Assembly: GCA_029961685.1 (NCBI GenBank)
Contig: JARWKL010000006.1
Span: forward strand, 11,662,748-11,726,747
Direction of reading: 5' to 3'
DNA: 64,000 nucleotides
From: Aristolochia californica
Lineage: Eukaryota > Streptophyta > Magnoliopsida > Piperales > Aristolochiaceae
Shown: positions 27,601 to 39,075 of the stretch, piece after piece
How the letters are laid out: each line of letters starts with the position of its first letter
Numbering within the stretch: the first letter of the stretch is position 1
Translations under genes and position numbers: made by a program
Notes under the pieces: model-generated
Told to the model about the DNA's origin: nothing
What the model saw: only the letters and a program-made list of their open reading frames with translations
Database searches by the model: none

Positions 27601-30600
27601 AGAATTTATTGAGCATTTGTTATTATCTTTAAAAGGTTTGGATTCATAGGTCATTTGCATCTTGAACACGTTTCAAGCATGCATATCCATTTTTAAAATA
27701 TGTGTAGAAATCTCTTTCTTTTAAAATTCCAAGCTATTAGGGTTGAGCTAGTGGAATTTCCCAAATTTGGATAATAAAACCTTTGCGTTCATTTGTGGTG
27801 TGGGAATAAATTTTCTTTACTTACATTTGTTATTGTTTTAAACTTTTTCCATACATAAACTCTAAAATTTTCATTTTGCTGTGACCTATTTGCATTATCA
27901 TCTCTTTTCTTGTTTACAAGATGATGGGGAAGTGGAAACTCAAGTTTTGATTTAAGAAAAAGTATACATCTAAATTTGAAATGTCAACACACAAATGTAG
28001 GGGGAGATAATTTCAAAAAGTGTCTGCAATTTATAAGGATTTTAAATGCCTTTTTAGTTTTTATAAATATGGTTTTGAAATCAACGGTAAAAGAGGGACT
28101 TTTAAACTGAGTGTTGACTCCAAATCCAAAAGTTATTTCTTAAAAAAATATAGCACGTTATGCATGATAAATCACATTAGTGTCCTCAATGATTGTTAGG
28201 TCAGCTTTTTGTAAGTTGGAAAAATAATGGAATGTTTGAATCGAGTAAATATCCCACCATGCGTTCACCTGAGAATTTAATGAGTGTTTGTTATTCTCTT
28301 TAAAAGGTTTGGATCCATAAGTCATTTGCATCTTAAACATGTTTTAAGTGTACATATCCATCTTTAAAACATGTGTAGCAATCTCTTTCTTATAAAATTC
28401 CAACCTATTAGAGTTGAACTAGTGGAATTTCTCAAACTTGGATAACAAAAATTTTGTGTTCATTTTTTGTGTGTGAATAAATTTTCTTTTCTTACATTTT
28501 TTATTGTTTTAAAATTTTTCCATACTTAACCTCAGAATTTTCATTTTGTTGTGATATATTTGTGTTTTCATCTCTTTTCTTGTTTACGAGATGAAGGGGA
28601 AGAGGAAAATCAAGTTTTGATGTATGAAAAAAGTATACATATAAAATGGAAATGCACAATGAACAAATGTAGAGGGAGATAATTCCAAAAAGTGTGTACA
28701 ACTTTTTGGGATTGTAAAGGCTTTTTAGTTTTTATATATTAGGTTTTGAAATCAATCTGAAAAAGGGGGATTTTTAAACTGAGTGTTGACTCCAAATCCA
28801 TTAGTGATTTATTAAAAAATAAAGCCCGTTATGCACGATAAATCCCTTTAGTTTCATCTATGATTGATAGGTCAGTTTTCTGTAAGTGGGCAAAATAATT
28901 GCTTGTTTGACTCAGGTAATTATCCCACCGCACGTACACTTGAGAATCTAATGAGCATTTGTTATTCTCTTTACAAAGTTTGCATCCATAGGTCATTTAC
29001 ATCTTTAACATTTTGCAAGCATGTATATCCATTTTTAAAACATGTGCAAAAATATCTTTCTTATAAAATTCCAAGCTATTAGGGTTGAACTAGTGGAATT
29101 TTCCAAACTTGGATAACAAAACTTTTTTTTTCATTTGATGTGTGCGAATAAATTTTCTTTACCTACATTTGTTATTGTTTTAAACTTTTTCCATACATCA
29201 CCTCTAAAATTTTCATTTTTTGTGACCTATTTGCATTTTCATCTCTTTTCGTGTTTACGAGATGAAGGGGAAGTGAAAACTCAAGTTTTGATTTAAGAAA
29301 AAAGTATATATCTAAAATGGAAATGCACAATGGACAAATATAAAGGAAGATAATTCCAAAAAGTGTTAGTAATTTTTAGGGATTGGAAACTCTTTTCAGT
29401 TTATATATTTTAGGTCTTACAATCGTCAGGAGGCGGGGGGTTTTTTCACTAAGTGTTGACTCCAAATCCATAAGTTATTTCTTACAAAAAATATAGCCCA
29501 TTACGCATGATAAATCACGTTACAATCATCTATGTATGTTGGGTCAGCTTTTTGTAAGTGGGTAAAATAATGGCTTGTTTGACTTGGGTAAATATCCCAC
29601 CGCACGTTCACTTAATAATTTAATGAGTGTTTGTTATTCTCTTTAAAACGTTTGGATCTATAGGTCCTTTGCATCGATAACATGTTTCAAGTGTGCATAT
29701 CTATATTTAAAAGATGTGTAAAAATCTCTTTCTTATAAAATTCCAAGCTATTAGAGTTGAACTAGTGGAATTTCCCAAACTTGGATAACAAAACTTTTGT
29801 GTTCATTTTTCGTGTGTGAATAAATTTTCTTTACTTACATTTGTTATTGATTAAAACTTTTTCCATACTTAAACTCTAAAATTTTTATTTTGTTGTGATC
29901 TTTTTGCGTTTTCATCTCTTTTCTTATTTACGAGATGAAGGGTAAGTGGAAACTCAAGTTTTGATTTAAGAAAAAAGTATAGATCTAAAATTGAAATGCA
30001 CAATGCACAAATGTAGGGGGAGAAAGTTACAAAAAATGTTTGTAATTTATGGGGATTGTAAACGCTTTTTAGTTTTTATATATTTGGTTTTGAAATCATC
30101 GAGAAAAGGGGGATTTTTAAACTAAGTGTTGACTCCAAATCCATAAGTCATTTCTAACGAAAATATAGCCCATTACGCATGATAAATTGCATTATTATCC
30201 TCAATGATTGTTAGGTCAGCATTTTTTAAGTGGGCAAAATAATGGCTTGTTTGACTCGGGTAAATATCCCACCATGCGTTCACTTGAGAATTTAATGAGC
30301 GTTTTGTTATTCTCTTTAAAAGGTTTGGATCCATAGGTCATTTGCATCTTTAAAATGTTTCAAGTGTTCATATCCATCTTTAAAACATGTGTAGCAATCG
30401 CTTTCTTATAAAATTCCAAGCTATTACAGTTGACCTAGTGCAATTTCCGAAACTTGGATAACAAAACTTTTGTGTTCATTTTTTGTGTGTGAATAAATTT
30501 TCTTTACATACAATTTTTATTGTTTTAAAATTTTTCCATACTTAAACTCTAAAATTTTCTTTTTGGTGTGACATATTTGCGTTTTCATCTCTTTTCTGGT

Positions 30601-32260
30601 TTACGAGATGAAGGGGAAGTGGAAACTCAAGTTTTGATTAAAGAAAAAAGATTACATCTAAAATGGAAATGCATAATGCACAAAGGTAGGGGGAGATAAT
30701 TCCAAAAAGTGTCTGTAATTTTTAGTGATTGTAAACAAATTTGAGTTTTTATATATTGGGTTTTGAAATCATCAGGAAAAGGGGGATTTTTAACTAAGTG
30801 TTGACTCCAAATCCAGAAGTCTTTTCTTACAAAAATAAAGCCCGTTAAGCATGACAAATCGCATTAGTATCCTCTATGATTGTTAGGTCAGCTTTTTGTA
30901 AGTGGGAAAAATAATGGCTTGTTTGACTCGGGTAAATATCCCACCATGCGTTCACTTGAGAATATAATGAGCGTTTGTTATTCTCGTTAAAAGGTTTGGA
31001 TCAATAGGTCATTTGCATATTTAACTTGTTTCAAGTGTGCATATCCATCTTTAAAACATGTGTACAAATCTCTTTCTTATAAAATTCCAAGTAATTAGAG
31101 TTGAACTAGTAGAATTTCCCAAACTTGGATAACAAAAATTTTTGTGTTCCTTTTTCTTGTGTGAATAAATTTCATTGACTTACATTTTTATTGTTTTAAA
31201 ATTTTTCGATACTTAAACTCTAAAATTTTCATTTTGTTGTGATATATTTTCGTTTTCATCTCTTTTCTTGTTTACGAGAAGAAGGGGAAGTGGAAACTCA
31301 AGTTTTGATTGAAGAAAAAAGTATACATCTAAAATTGAAATGCATAATGTACAAATTTAGGGGGAGATAATTCCAAAAAGAGTCTGTAAGTTTTAGGGAT
31401 TGTCAAGGCTATTTATTTTTTATATATTAGGTTTTTAAATCGTCCGGAACAAGGTGGGTTTTTAAACCGAGTGTTGACTCCAAATCCGTAAGTCATTTCT
31501 TACAAAAAAATATAGCCCGTTATGCTTGATAAATCACTTTAGTATCATCTATAATTGATAGGTCAGCTTTTTGTAAGTGGGCAAAATAATGGCTTGATTG
31601 ACTCGGGTAAATATCCCACCACACGTTCACTTGAGAATTTAATGAGTATTTTTTATTATTTTTAAATGGTTTGGATCCATAGGTCATTTGCATCTTTAAC
31701 TTGTTTCAAGAATGCATAAACAATTTTTAAAACATGTGTAGAAATCTCTTTCTTATAAAATTCCAAGCTATTAGGGTTGAACTAGTGGAATTTCCAAAAC
31801 TTGGATAACAAAACCTTTGTGTTCATTTGTGGTGAGAGAATAAATTTTCTTTACTTACATTTGTTATTGTTTTAAAGTTTTTCCATACATAAACTCTAAA
31901 ATTTTCATTTTGTTGTGAGCTATTTGCATTTTCATCTCTTTTCTAGTTTACGAGATGAAGGGGAAGTGAAAAAGAAAGTTTTGATTTAAGAAAAAAGTAA
32001 ACATCTAAAATGGAAATGCACAATGGACAAACGTAGAGGAAGATAAGTCCAAAAAGTTTCAGTAATTTTTAGGGATTAGAAACTCTTTTCAGTTTATATA
32101 TATTAGGTCTTGCAATCATTAGGAGGCGGGGGATTTTTACACTGAGTATTGACTCCCAATCTATAAGTCATTTCTTACATAAATATAACCCATTATGCAT
32201 GATAAATCGCTTTACAATCATCTATTACATAAACTCTAAAATTTTCATTTGGTTGTTATC
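24700..32260. repeat. A-B-C type higher-order satellite domain
   Basis: Three monomer types can be told apart. Type A has CCTCAATGATTG and CCACCATGCGTTCACCTGAG (near 24,840, 26,830, 28,170, 30,190; a weaker A-like copy near 30,870). Type B has TTTCATCTATGATTGATAGG or close variants (near 25,500, 27,500, 28,850, 31,540). Type C has ACTCTTTTCAGTTTATATAT followed by a GGAGGCGGGG core (26,031, 29,389, 32,082). The order is A-B-C, A-B, A-B-C, A-A'-B-C. The C-to-C distances of 3,358 and 2,693 bp are five and four monomers of about 672 bp. Confidence 0.6.
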
Positions 32261-32616
32261 AATTTGCATTTTCATTTCTTTTCTTGTTCACCAGACGAAG
32301 GGGAAGTTGAAACTCAAGTTTGGATTTAAGAAAAAAGTATGTATGTAAAATGGAAATGCACAATGCAAAAATGTAGAGGGAGATTATTCCAAAAAAGTGT
32401 CTATAATTTTTTAGGATTGTAAACTCTTTTTAGTTTTTATTATTAGGTTTTGCAATCGTCGGGAAAAGGGGGATTTTTAAACTGAGTGTTGACTTCTAAT
32501 CGATAAGTCATTTCTTACAAAAATATAGCCCGTTACGTATGCTAAATTGCATTACAATCATCTTTGATTGTTAGGTTGCCTTTTTGTAAGTGGGCAAAAT
32601 AATGGCTTGTTTGACT

Positions 32617-33446
32617 CTAGTAAATATCCCACCGCACGTTCACTTCAGAATTTAATGAGCATTTGTTATTCTCTTTAAAATGTTTGGATCCATAGGTCAT
32701 TTGCATCTTTAACATGTTTCAAGCATACACATCCATTTGTAAAACTTGAGTAGAAATATCATGTTTATAAATTTCAAAGCTATTTGCGCTTTAATCTCTT
32801 TTCTTCTTTACAAGATGAAGGGGGAGTGGAAATTCAAGTTTTTATGTAAGAAAAAAGTTTACATCTTAATTGGAAATGCACAATGGACAAATGTAAAGGG
32901 AGATAATTCCAAATAGTATCTGTAATTTTTAGGGATATTAAACTCTTTTTAGTTTTTATATATTAGGTTTTGCAATCGTCGAGAAATGGGCGATTTCTCC
33001 CAATCCATAAGTCATTCGTGGTGTGTGAATAAATTTTATTTACTTACGTTTGCTATTGTTTTAAACTTTTTCCATACATAAACTCTAAAATTTTCATCTT
33101 GTTGTGATCTATTTGCGTTTTAATCTCTTTTCTTGTTTACATGTTGAAGGGGGAGTTGAATACATAAAAAATGGAAATGCACAATGAACAAATGTAGCAG
33201 GAGATAATTCCAAAAAGTGTTTGTAATTTTTAGGGATTGTAAACTCTTTTTTGTTTTTATATATTAGGTTTTTCAATATTCGAAAAAAGGTGGAGGCGGG
33301 GGATTTTTAAACTGAGTGTTGACTCCCAATCCATAAGTCATTTCCACAAAAATAATAGCTCGTTATGTATAATAAATTGCTTTACAATGATATATGATTG
33401 TTAGGACAACTTTTTTTAAGTGGGCAAAATAATGGCTTGTTTGACT
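32617..33446. repeat. 830-bp block, copy 1 of a recent tandem duplication
   Basis: This block and the next are the same 830-bp sequence in tandem; I counted only four or five base differences across the whole length (near 32,617, 32,867, 32,887, 33,017 and 33,379). The unit is not a normal monomer: one junction skips from the CAAAGCTATT landmark straight to TTTGCG, and another joins AAGTCATT to GTGGTGTGTG, so it is built of truncated monomers. It is the youngest visible amplification in the window. Confidence 0.9.
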
Positions 33447-34276
33447 CAGGTAAATATCCCACCGCACGTTCACTTCAGAATTTAATGAGCATTTGTTATT
33501 CTCTTTAAAATGTTTGGATCCATAGGTCATTTGCATCTTTAACATGTTTCAAGCATACACATCCATTTGTAAAACTTGAGTAGAAATATCATGTTTATAA
33601 ATTTCAAAGCTATTTGCGCTTTAATCTCTTTTCTTCTTTACAAGATGAAGGGGGAGTGGAAATTCAAGTTTTTATGTAAGAAAAAAGTTTACATCTAAAT
33701 TGGAAATGCACAATGGTCAAATGTAAAGGGAGATAATTCCAAATAGTATCTGTAATTTTTAGGGATATTAAACTCTTTTTAGTTTTTATATATTAGGTTT
33801 TGCAATCGTCGAGAAATGGGCGATTTCTCCCAATCCATAAGTCATTTGTGGTGTGTGAATAAATTTTATTTACTTACGTTTGCTATTGTTTTAAACTTTT
33901 TCCATACATAAACTCTAAAATTTTCATCTTGTTGTGATCTATTTGCGTTTTAATCTCTTTTCTTGTTTACATGTTGAAGGGGGAGTTGAATACATAAAAA
34001 ATGGAAATGCACAATGAACAAATGTAGCAGGAGATAATTCCAAAAAGTGTTTGTAATTTTTAGGGATTGTAAACTCTTTTTTGTTTTTATATATTAGGTT
34101 TTTCAATATTCGAAAAAAGGTGGAGGCGGGGGATTTTTAAACTGAGTGTTGACTCCCAATCCATAAGTCATTTCCACAAAAATAATAGCTCGTTATGTAT
34201 AATAAATCGCTTTACAATGATATATGATTGTTAGGACAACTTTTTTTAAGTGGGCAAAATAATGGCTTGTTTGACT
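33447..34276. repeat. 830-bp block, copy 2 of a recent tandem duplication
   Basis: Second copy, offset by exactly 830 bp from the first, with both internal deletion junctions in identical places. The similarity runs on about ten bases past the end before dropping to the normal monomer level, which marks the edge of the duplicated unit. Confidence 0.9.
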
Positions 34277-35279
34277 CAGGTAAATATCTTACCACACGTT
34301 CACTTGAGAATTTAATGAGTGTTTGTTATTTTCTTTAAAAGATTTGGATCCAAAGGTCATTTGCATCTTTAACATGTTTCAAACATGCATATCCATTTTT
34401 AAAACATGTGTAGAAATCTCTTTCTTATAAAATTCCAAGCAATTAGGGTTGAACTAGTGGAATTTCCAAAACTTGGATAAGAAAACTTTTGTGTTCATTT
34501 TTGGTGTGTAAATAAATTTTCTCTTCTTACATTTGCTATTGTTTTAAAAAATTTCTATACATTAGCTCTAAAATTTTCTTTTTGTTGTGATCTATTTGTG
34601 TTTTAATCTCTTTTTTTGTTTACGAGATGAAGGGGAAAGTGGAAGCTCAAGTTTTCATGTAAGAAAAAGTATACATCTAAATTGGAAATTCACGATGCAC
34701 AAATATAGAGGGAAATAATTCCAAAAAGTGTTTGTAATTTTCAGGGATTGTAAAATCTTTTTAGTTTTTATAAATTAGGTTTCGCAATCGTCGAGAAAAG
34801 GGAAAGGCGGGGGATTTTTAAACTGATTGATGATTCCTAATCCATAAGTCATTTTTTACAAAAATATAGCCCGTTACGCAAGATAAATCATTTTACAATC
34901 ATCTATTGTTGTTTGGTCAGCTTTTTGTAATTATGCAAAATAATGGATTGTTTGACTTAGGTAAATATCCCACTGCACATTTACTTGTGAGTTTAATGAG
35001 TGTTTGTTATTCTCTTTAAAAGGTTTTGATCCATAGGTCATTTTCATCTTTAACATGTTTCAAGCATACATATCCATTTTTAAAATGTGTGTAGAAATCT
35101 CTTTCTTATAAAATTCCAAGCTATTAGGGTTGAACTATTGGAATTTCCCAAACTTGGATAACAAAACTTTTGTTTACTTACATTTTTTATTGTTTTAAAC
35201 TTTTTTTATACTTAAACTCTACAATTTTCATTTTGTTGTGATTTATGTCGGTTTTCATCTCTTTTCATTTTTACGAGAT

Positions 35280-35284
35280 GAAGG
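35280..35284. repeat. Target-site duplication GAAGG, left of E1
   Basis: The satellite motif GAGATGAAGG is cut here by the LTR start. The same five bases resume at 41,435-41,439, after which the satellite continues in phase (GAAGGGGGAGTGGAAACTC). Confidence 0.85.
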
Positions 35285-35450
35285 TGTTGTGGACTCAGTA
35301 GCACACCGAGTCACACAACGAAGGAGGCAACAACAACTCACTCAATAAGACTTATTTCTTATATTACTTTGAGTAGGATTTATTTCTTATATTATTTTAA
35401 GAAGTTTTTTCTAATTACTTTTATATGTAGGGGTATTATGGGAATTATTG

Positions 35451-35492
35451 TAACCCTAACCCTAAACTCCATAACGTGATCTATTCAAAGGG
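35451..35492 (+). promoter_or_regulatory. Telo-box-like motif and weak TATA box, E1 5' LTR
   Basis: TAACCCTAACCCTAAAC lies just upstream of CTATTCAAAG. The 3' LTR has the better TATA-like CTATTTAAAG at the same place, so this copy seems to carry a T-to-C change in its TATA box. The telo-box relation rests on the known plant promoter motif AAACCCTAA; function here is inferred. Confidence 0.45.
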
Positions 35493-35782
35493 AAAGAATG
35501 AATGAATGAGGCAAGCTTTGAGATTTTAGAATTACCTAGTGTAAACAAGCTGAGATCACCTCTTGATCTCGAGTTTAGGGTTTACTCCAAAAATCCAACC
35601 TATCCTTCACCCTCCATCCTCATCCATATTCGTCCATCTTCATCCTTCATAATCCATAGTTGGAAGAGGAGCTTCCTGCCCCTTTTCTGAGCCCAAAGAG
35701 AGGGTCTTCCCTCCTCATCAGCATCAACAACAATCAAGGTTTTCTAACCCTCTTGACGAGCAGAAAAGTAGGGAGCTTTCTG

Positions 35783-35800
35783 CTTCTTCACGTGAAGAAG
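35783..35800. promoter_or_regulatory. 18-bp perfect palindrome with CACGTG core, E1 5' LTR
   Basis: CTTCTTCACGTGAAGAAG equals its own reverse complement. The core CACGTG is the plant G-box bound by bZIP and bHLH factors. A further intact CACGTG lies at 36,044-36,049. A third seen in the 3' LTR is CATGTG here (35,858), a CG-to-TG change. Confidence 0.5.
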
Positions 35801-35913
35801 GGGTTCTGGTGCTCCTAGCTTGGCGCCAGCAAGGAAGGAGAGAATAATTAATTCATTCATGTGGCCCAAGGCTTCTACGAGCCAGGCTAAGCATTCCAGC
35901 ACGAGCAGCAATC

Positions 35914-35939
35914 AAAATCAGGGTTGAAACCCTGATTTT
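35914..35939 (+). other. Perfect hairpin in LTR leader, E1 5' LTR
   Basis: Arms AAAATCAGGGTT and AACCCTGATTTT pair over 12 bp around a 2-base loop. It lies well downstream of the TATA-like motif, so it should be in the transcribed R/U5 leader. It is unchanged in the 3' LTR, and E2 carries a hairpin with different arm sequence at the same place. Confidence 0.6.
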
Positions 35940-36172
35940 CGTGAGCAACCAAAATGTATCTCTTTAGTCTTTCTCTATGTGAATTATTTCCATTCTAGCT
36001 ATAACTTTAGCACTAGAGTGGATTCATAAAAAGGGAGACTGATCACGTGTGGAAGATTGGTCAAAGAAGGGATCTTTAACCCTCCTTACCGAGTCCACCA
36101 ACTTAGTACCAGTGCTGGATTCACAAATCCCATGCCGTGTTACTCGATCCATGACCCGGGAAGGTAACAACG

Positions 36173-36187
36173 TGCTATCGGAGTAGG
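36173..36187 (+). other. Degenerate primer-binding site, E1
   Basis: TGCTATCGGAGTAGG begins three bases after the LTR end. The matching site in E2 reads TGGTATCAAAGCAGG, close to the initiator-Met tRNA primer consensus TGGTATCAGAGC. The E1 copy has decayed at several bases and would prime poorly. Confidence 0.7.
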
Positions 36188-36192
36188 GTAAC

Positions 36193-37305
36193 ATGGGGGA
36201 TACTCTCAGCAATGAAGAAATCCAAATCAAGATACAAAAGATAGAAGATAGCCTTGAAATAGCACAACTAGTGTTAGGGAAGGTTTGTGGTTTGGAAAAA
36301 GAGATGAGCCGAGTCATCAACATGCTAACTGAGCTGAGGGCAGAGAGACATCAGAGTTCAAAGGCGAGAGAGGTTGCTCAACCATATCACAGAAGAGGGG
36401 AACAGTGGCCTGGGCGCACTGCTGTCCAAGGATGCCAGCATAGAGGCACAGTTCGAAGGTACACCAAGTTAGAGTCTCCCTCTTTCAATGGTTTAGTTGA
36501 TCCCTTAATTTGATTGCATAGATGTGAATTTTTTTTTTAAAACCAAGGGACTACTGAATGGGATAAGGTGCAACTAGTCTCTTTCCATATGACAGATGAA
36601 GCCCTATTATGGATTACTCAAGTAGATAAGGAGAGACCAGGGATGAAATGGGGAGAGTTTAAAAATCTATGCACAGTTAGATTTGGCCCTCCCGCCAATA
36701 GCAACCCCCAGGGGGAGTTAGACCTATTGCGACAAATTGGTTATGTGGAACAATATCAAAAAATGTTCCAGGAAAAGTTAGTTCATGCTGGTGAGAGGGT
36801 ATTGGTTGACCAACAGGTCTCCCAATTCACAGCGGGTCTCAGTGAGTATTTACAGCTAGAGGTGGATCTCCTTATGCCTACGGATTTAGCACATGCAATG
36901 AATATGGCCCGAGCAATGGAACAGCGACAATAGTTGCAACAATGTAAGCCAGGTTGGTCGGGTGAGAGGAACACTTCCTCCACTTGGAAAGGGCGTCGCT
37001 ATACTTCATCTCAGGGAGCATCCCCAGCAGCACCATCCTCCAGACACACTCCGACTACGACTCAGGTAGCCAATCCCCGCCCTGGTAATCCCCAACCGAA
37101 ATTTATCAAAAAATTAACGAGTGCCAAGATGGCAGAACGACGGTCCAAAAATTTATGTTATAACTGTGATGAGTAGTATCGTGTGGGACACCAATGTAAA
37201 CGATTGTTTTGGCTTGAGGTGGTGGATTCAGAGGATCCAGAGGAGCCAGAGGATATTATCGAGGAGGAGCCACCAAAGATTTCCTTGCATGCTATTACTG
37301 GGTAG
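36193..37305 (+). pseudogene. gag: E1 gag (capsid and zinc knuckle), disrupted
   Basis: Gag would form the particle that packages element RNA in the cytoplasm. The ATG at 36,193 opens MGDTLSNEEIQ, followed by a helical, probably coiled-coil stretch, then a basic region. After a stop (TGA ending at 36,513, where E2 reads TGG) and a T-run with TAA, the same frame carries the conserved capsid part (TEWDKVQ..., ALLWITQV, WGEFKNLC) up to a TAG at 36,931. The frame then holds a Ser/Thr/Pro-rich linker and a knuckle, C-Y-N-C-D-E-stop-YRVGHQC, in the CX2CX4HX4C pattern; the stop at 37,174 lies inside the knuckle. A further TAG follows at 37,303. All these parts are in one frame, so decay is by point stops. 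Confidence 0.88.
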
Positions 37306-37563
37306 AAATCGCCTAACACAATGCAAGTCCGAGTTCATGTCATCGATCGAGAATTGGTGGGACTAGTCGACTTGGGGAGTACACACAATTTTTTGAGTTT
37401 GATAGCTGCACAACTCCTCCTACTCCAGATACACCCTCATTTGACAGCCACCGTCTCAGTGGCCAATGGCGAGAAGATCCCTAGCTATGGGATTAGTAAT
37501 GCGGTACTTCATTTAATGCTGAATTTTTTGTTATTTCCCTGGATGGATTTGATACGGTATTAG
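37306..37563 (+). pseudogene. E1 aspartic protease, disrupted
   Basis: Retroelement protease cuts the Gag-Pol polyprotein. The frame following gag reads MQVRVHVIDRELVGLVDLGS then THNFLS. This is the catalytic D-S/T-G loop, here D-L-G, with the Asp at about 37,369. The middle residue is normally Ser or Thr, so catalysis would be impaired. The frame then breaks: homologous protein resumes at about 37,521 in the frame used by RT (VISLDGFDTVLG), so one base has been lost (or two gained) near 37,500-37,521. Confidence 0.8.
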
Positions 37564-39075
37564 GCATTATATGGTTACAAACTTTGGGACCCATTCTATG
37601 GGACTTTTTGGCTTTAACCATGAGCTTTGAATTGGTCGAGAGTCATGTGCTCTTATCGGGCTGTCAGGTGGACAAGGCCCACTGCATGCCCACTTTGCAG
37701 ACATAGGAATAGCCTGACAATACTCATAATGGTCTAATTGAGGAGTTCTCTGACCTCTTCCAGGAACCTTCGGGATTGCCTCCCCTGAGGCACTGTGACC
37801 ATAGGATCTGTCTGAAACCAGGATCTGAGGTAGTGGTCATGCAACCGTACCGTTACCCACACCTTCAGAAGGACGAGATAGAGCGTCAGTGCCCGGAGAT
37901 GTTGAAACAAGGTCTTATTCGTCCCAGTCGCTCCCAGTTCTCTTCACCTGTCTTACTTGTGAAGAAACATGATGGGACATGAAGATTCTGCAAGGATTAT
38001 CGGGAGTTGAACGTGCAGATAGTGAAAGACAATTTTTCAATTCCGGTAGTGGAAGAGCTCATGGATGATTTAACATGGGTCGTGGTTGTTCACTAAACTC
38101 GACCTCCATTCTGGATACCATCAAGTCAGGATGCACCCCTCTGATATCGAGAAGACGGCGTTCTCCACACATCATGGCCACTTTGAGTTCATCATCATGC
38201 CGTTCGGGTTATCCAATGCACCCTCCACTTTCAAGCTTTGATGAACGAGGTATTTAGCCCCAATCTTCGAAAATTCGTTCTTGTGTTTTTCGATGATATT
38301 CTTATATATTGTAAGTTGGTTGAGGAGCACTTGGCACACTTGCGGATTATTTTCGATTTGTTACAAGCACATCAACTCTATTTAAAACATTCCAAGTGTT
38401 CTTTTGCGGCTTCACATGTGGCTTATTGGGGACACATTATCTCATATGAGGGGGTTACGGTGGATCCCGAGAAGATCTGAGTTATTGATGAGTGGCCGAA
38501 GCCACAGTCTTGTTCTGCATTACGGGGTTTTTTGGGTCTTGTGGGCTACTACCGCAAATTTATTCAGAATTATGGTCCGGTGGCAGCACTATTGACCAGT
38601 CTGCTTAAGAAAAATTCCTTTATTTAGAATGAGAAGGCCACCCAATCATTTACAGCACTAAAATCTGCTCTCGCATCTGCACCAATATTACAGCTTCCCA
38701 ACTTTGATGAATTATTTGTGGTCGAGTATGACGCTTCGGGCGTGGGTATTGGGGCCGTTTTACAACAATTGGGCCATCCTATTGCATATTTTAGCAGACA
38801 GTTGGCAGTCCGCCATCACATGCTGGCAGCCTATGAGCGAGAATTGATTGGGTTGGCCAAGGTGGTCCAACATTGGAGGCCTTATCTATGGGGCTAGGAT
38901 TTTCTCATATGCACGAATCACTATAGCCTTAAATTCCAACTGGAACAACATTTGACGATGTCGCCACAGTAGCATTGGATCAGTAAGTTGTTGGGATTTG
39001 ACTTCTCGGTGGAATATCATGCAGGGAGATTGAATAAGGTGACAAATGCCTTGTTATGGTGTTTTGAGGATCAGC
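37564..39075 (+). pseudogene. E1 reverse transcriptase-RNase H, disrupted
   Basis: The RT would copy element RNA to DNA and RNase H would remove the RNA strand. N-terminal RT motifs are seen (GLIRPSRSQFSSPVLLVKK, then FCKDYRELN). The segment with [13 protein letters not shown] and [10 protein letters not shown] lies in a different frame (about 38,083-38,232), flanked by an apparent extra A near 38,075 and a lost base near 38,230. The catalytic loop VFFDDILIY follows at about 38,287-38,313. RNase H shows YDASGVGIGAVL (Asp at 38,729) and YERELIGL, but the usual T-D-H is TNH, and the usual DALSR is NALLW. Stops lie at 37,980, 38,478, 38,625, 38,895 and 38,970. Confidence 0.88.

Larger units (their letters stand above)
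1..35284. repeat. Satellite array, ~670-bp monomer (left block)
   Basis: Tandem head-to-tail copies of an AT-rich monomer of about 670 bp fill this stretch. A convenient phase mark is the BamHI site in GGATCCATAGGTCATTTGCA; the first two sites are at about 180 and 854, 674 bp apart, and the pattern then recurs some fifty times. Other landmarks in order are a GTTGAACTAGTGGAATTTCC block, a T-rich block, ACGAGATGAAGGGGAAGTGG, a short G-rich core (GGGAAAAGGGGGAGGCGGGG or shortened forms), GTGTTGACTCCCAATCCATA, and GGTAAATATCCCACCGCACG. Individual monomers differ by many substitutions and small indels, and several are truncated (near 1,710, 2,840, 3,460, 13,240, 15,600, 22,090 and 32,225). Short open frames occur on both strands but none looks like a gene. 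The stretches 1-5.4 kb, 10.6-11.5 kb and 18.6-24.7 kb show ordinary array with no multimer pattern I could follow. Confidence 0.96.
35285..36169 (+). repeat. 5' LTR of E1
   Basis: Starts TGTTGTGGACTC and ends GGTAACA (TG...CA). It is 885 bp against 900 bp for the 3' copy; the main differences are one fewer 28-bp TTATTTCTTATATTACTTTG-type repeat and an extra short stretch near 35,993-36,010. It contains telomere-like CCCTAACCCTAAAC, a weak TATA-like CTATTCAAAG, a palindrome with a CACGTG core and a perfect 12-bp-arm hairpin (separate entries). Confidence 0.92.

Noticed and set aside
1..35284. CENP-B box in the satellite
   Set aside because: The G-rich core has TCGGGA but not the spaced TTCG....A..CGGG pattern.
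1..35284. CRISPR array or prokaryotic repeat system
   Set aside because: The unit is about 670 bp, contiguous with no unique spacers, and the surroundings are plant retrotransposons.
35451..35467. True telomere or interstitial telomeric array
   Set aside because: Only two imperfect repeats, at the same place in every LTR of the family, so it is an LTR motif.
36024..36323. 99-codon minus-strand frame across the E1 LTR/gag border
   Set aside because: Antisense to the LTR end, primer site and gag start; no recognisable product.
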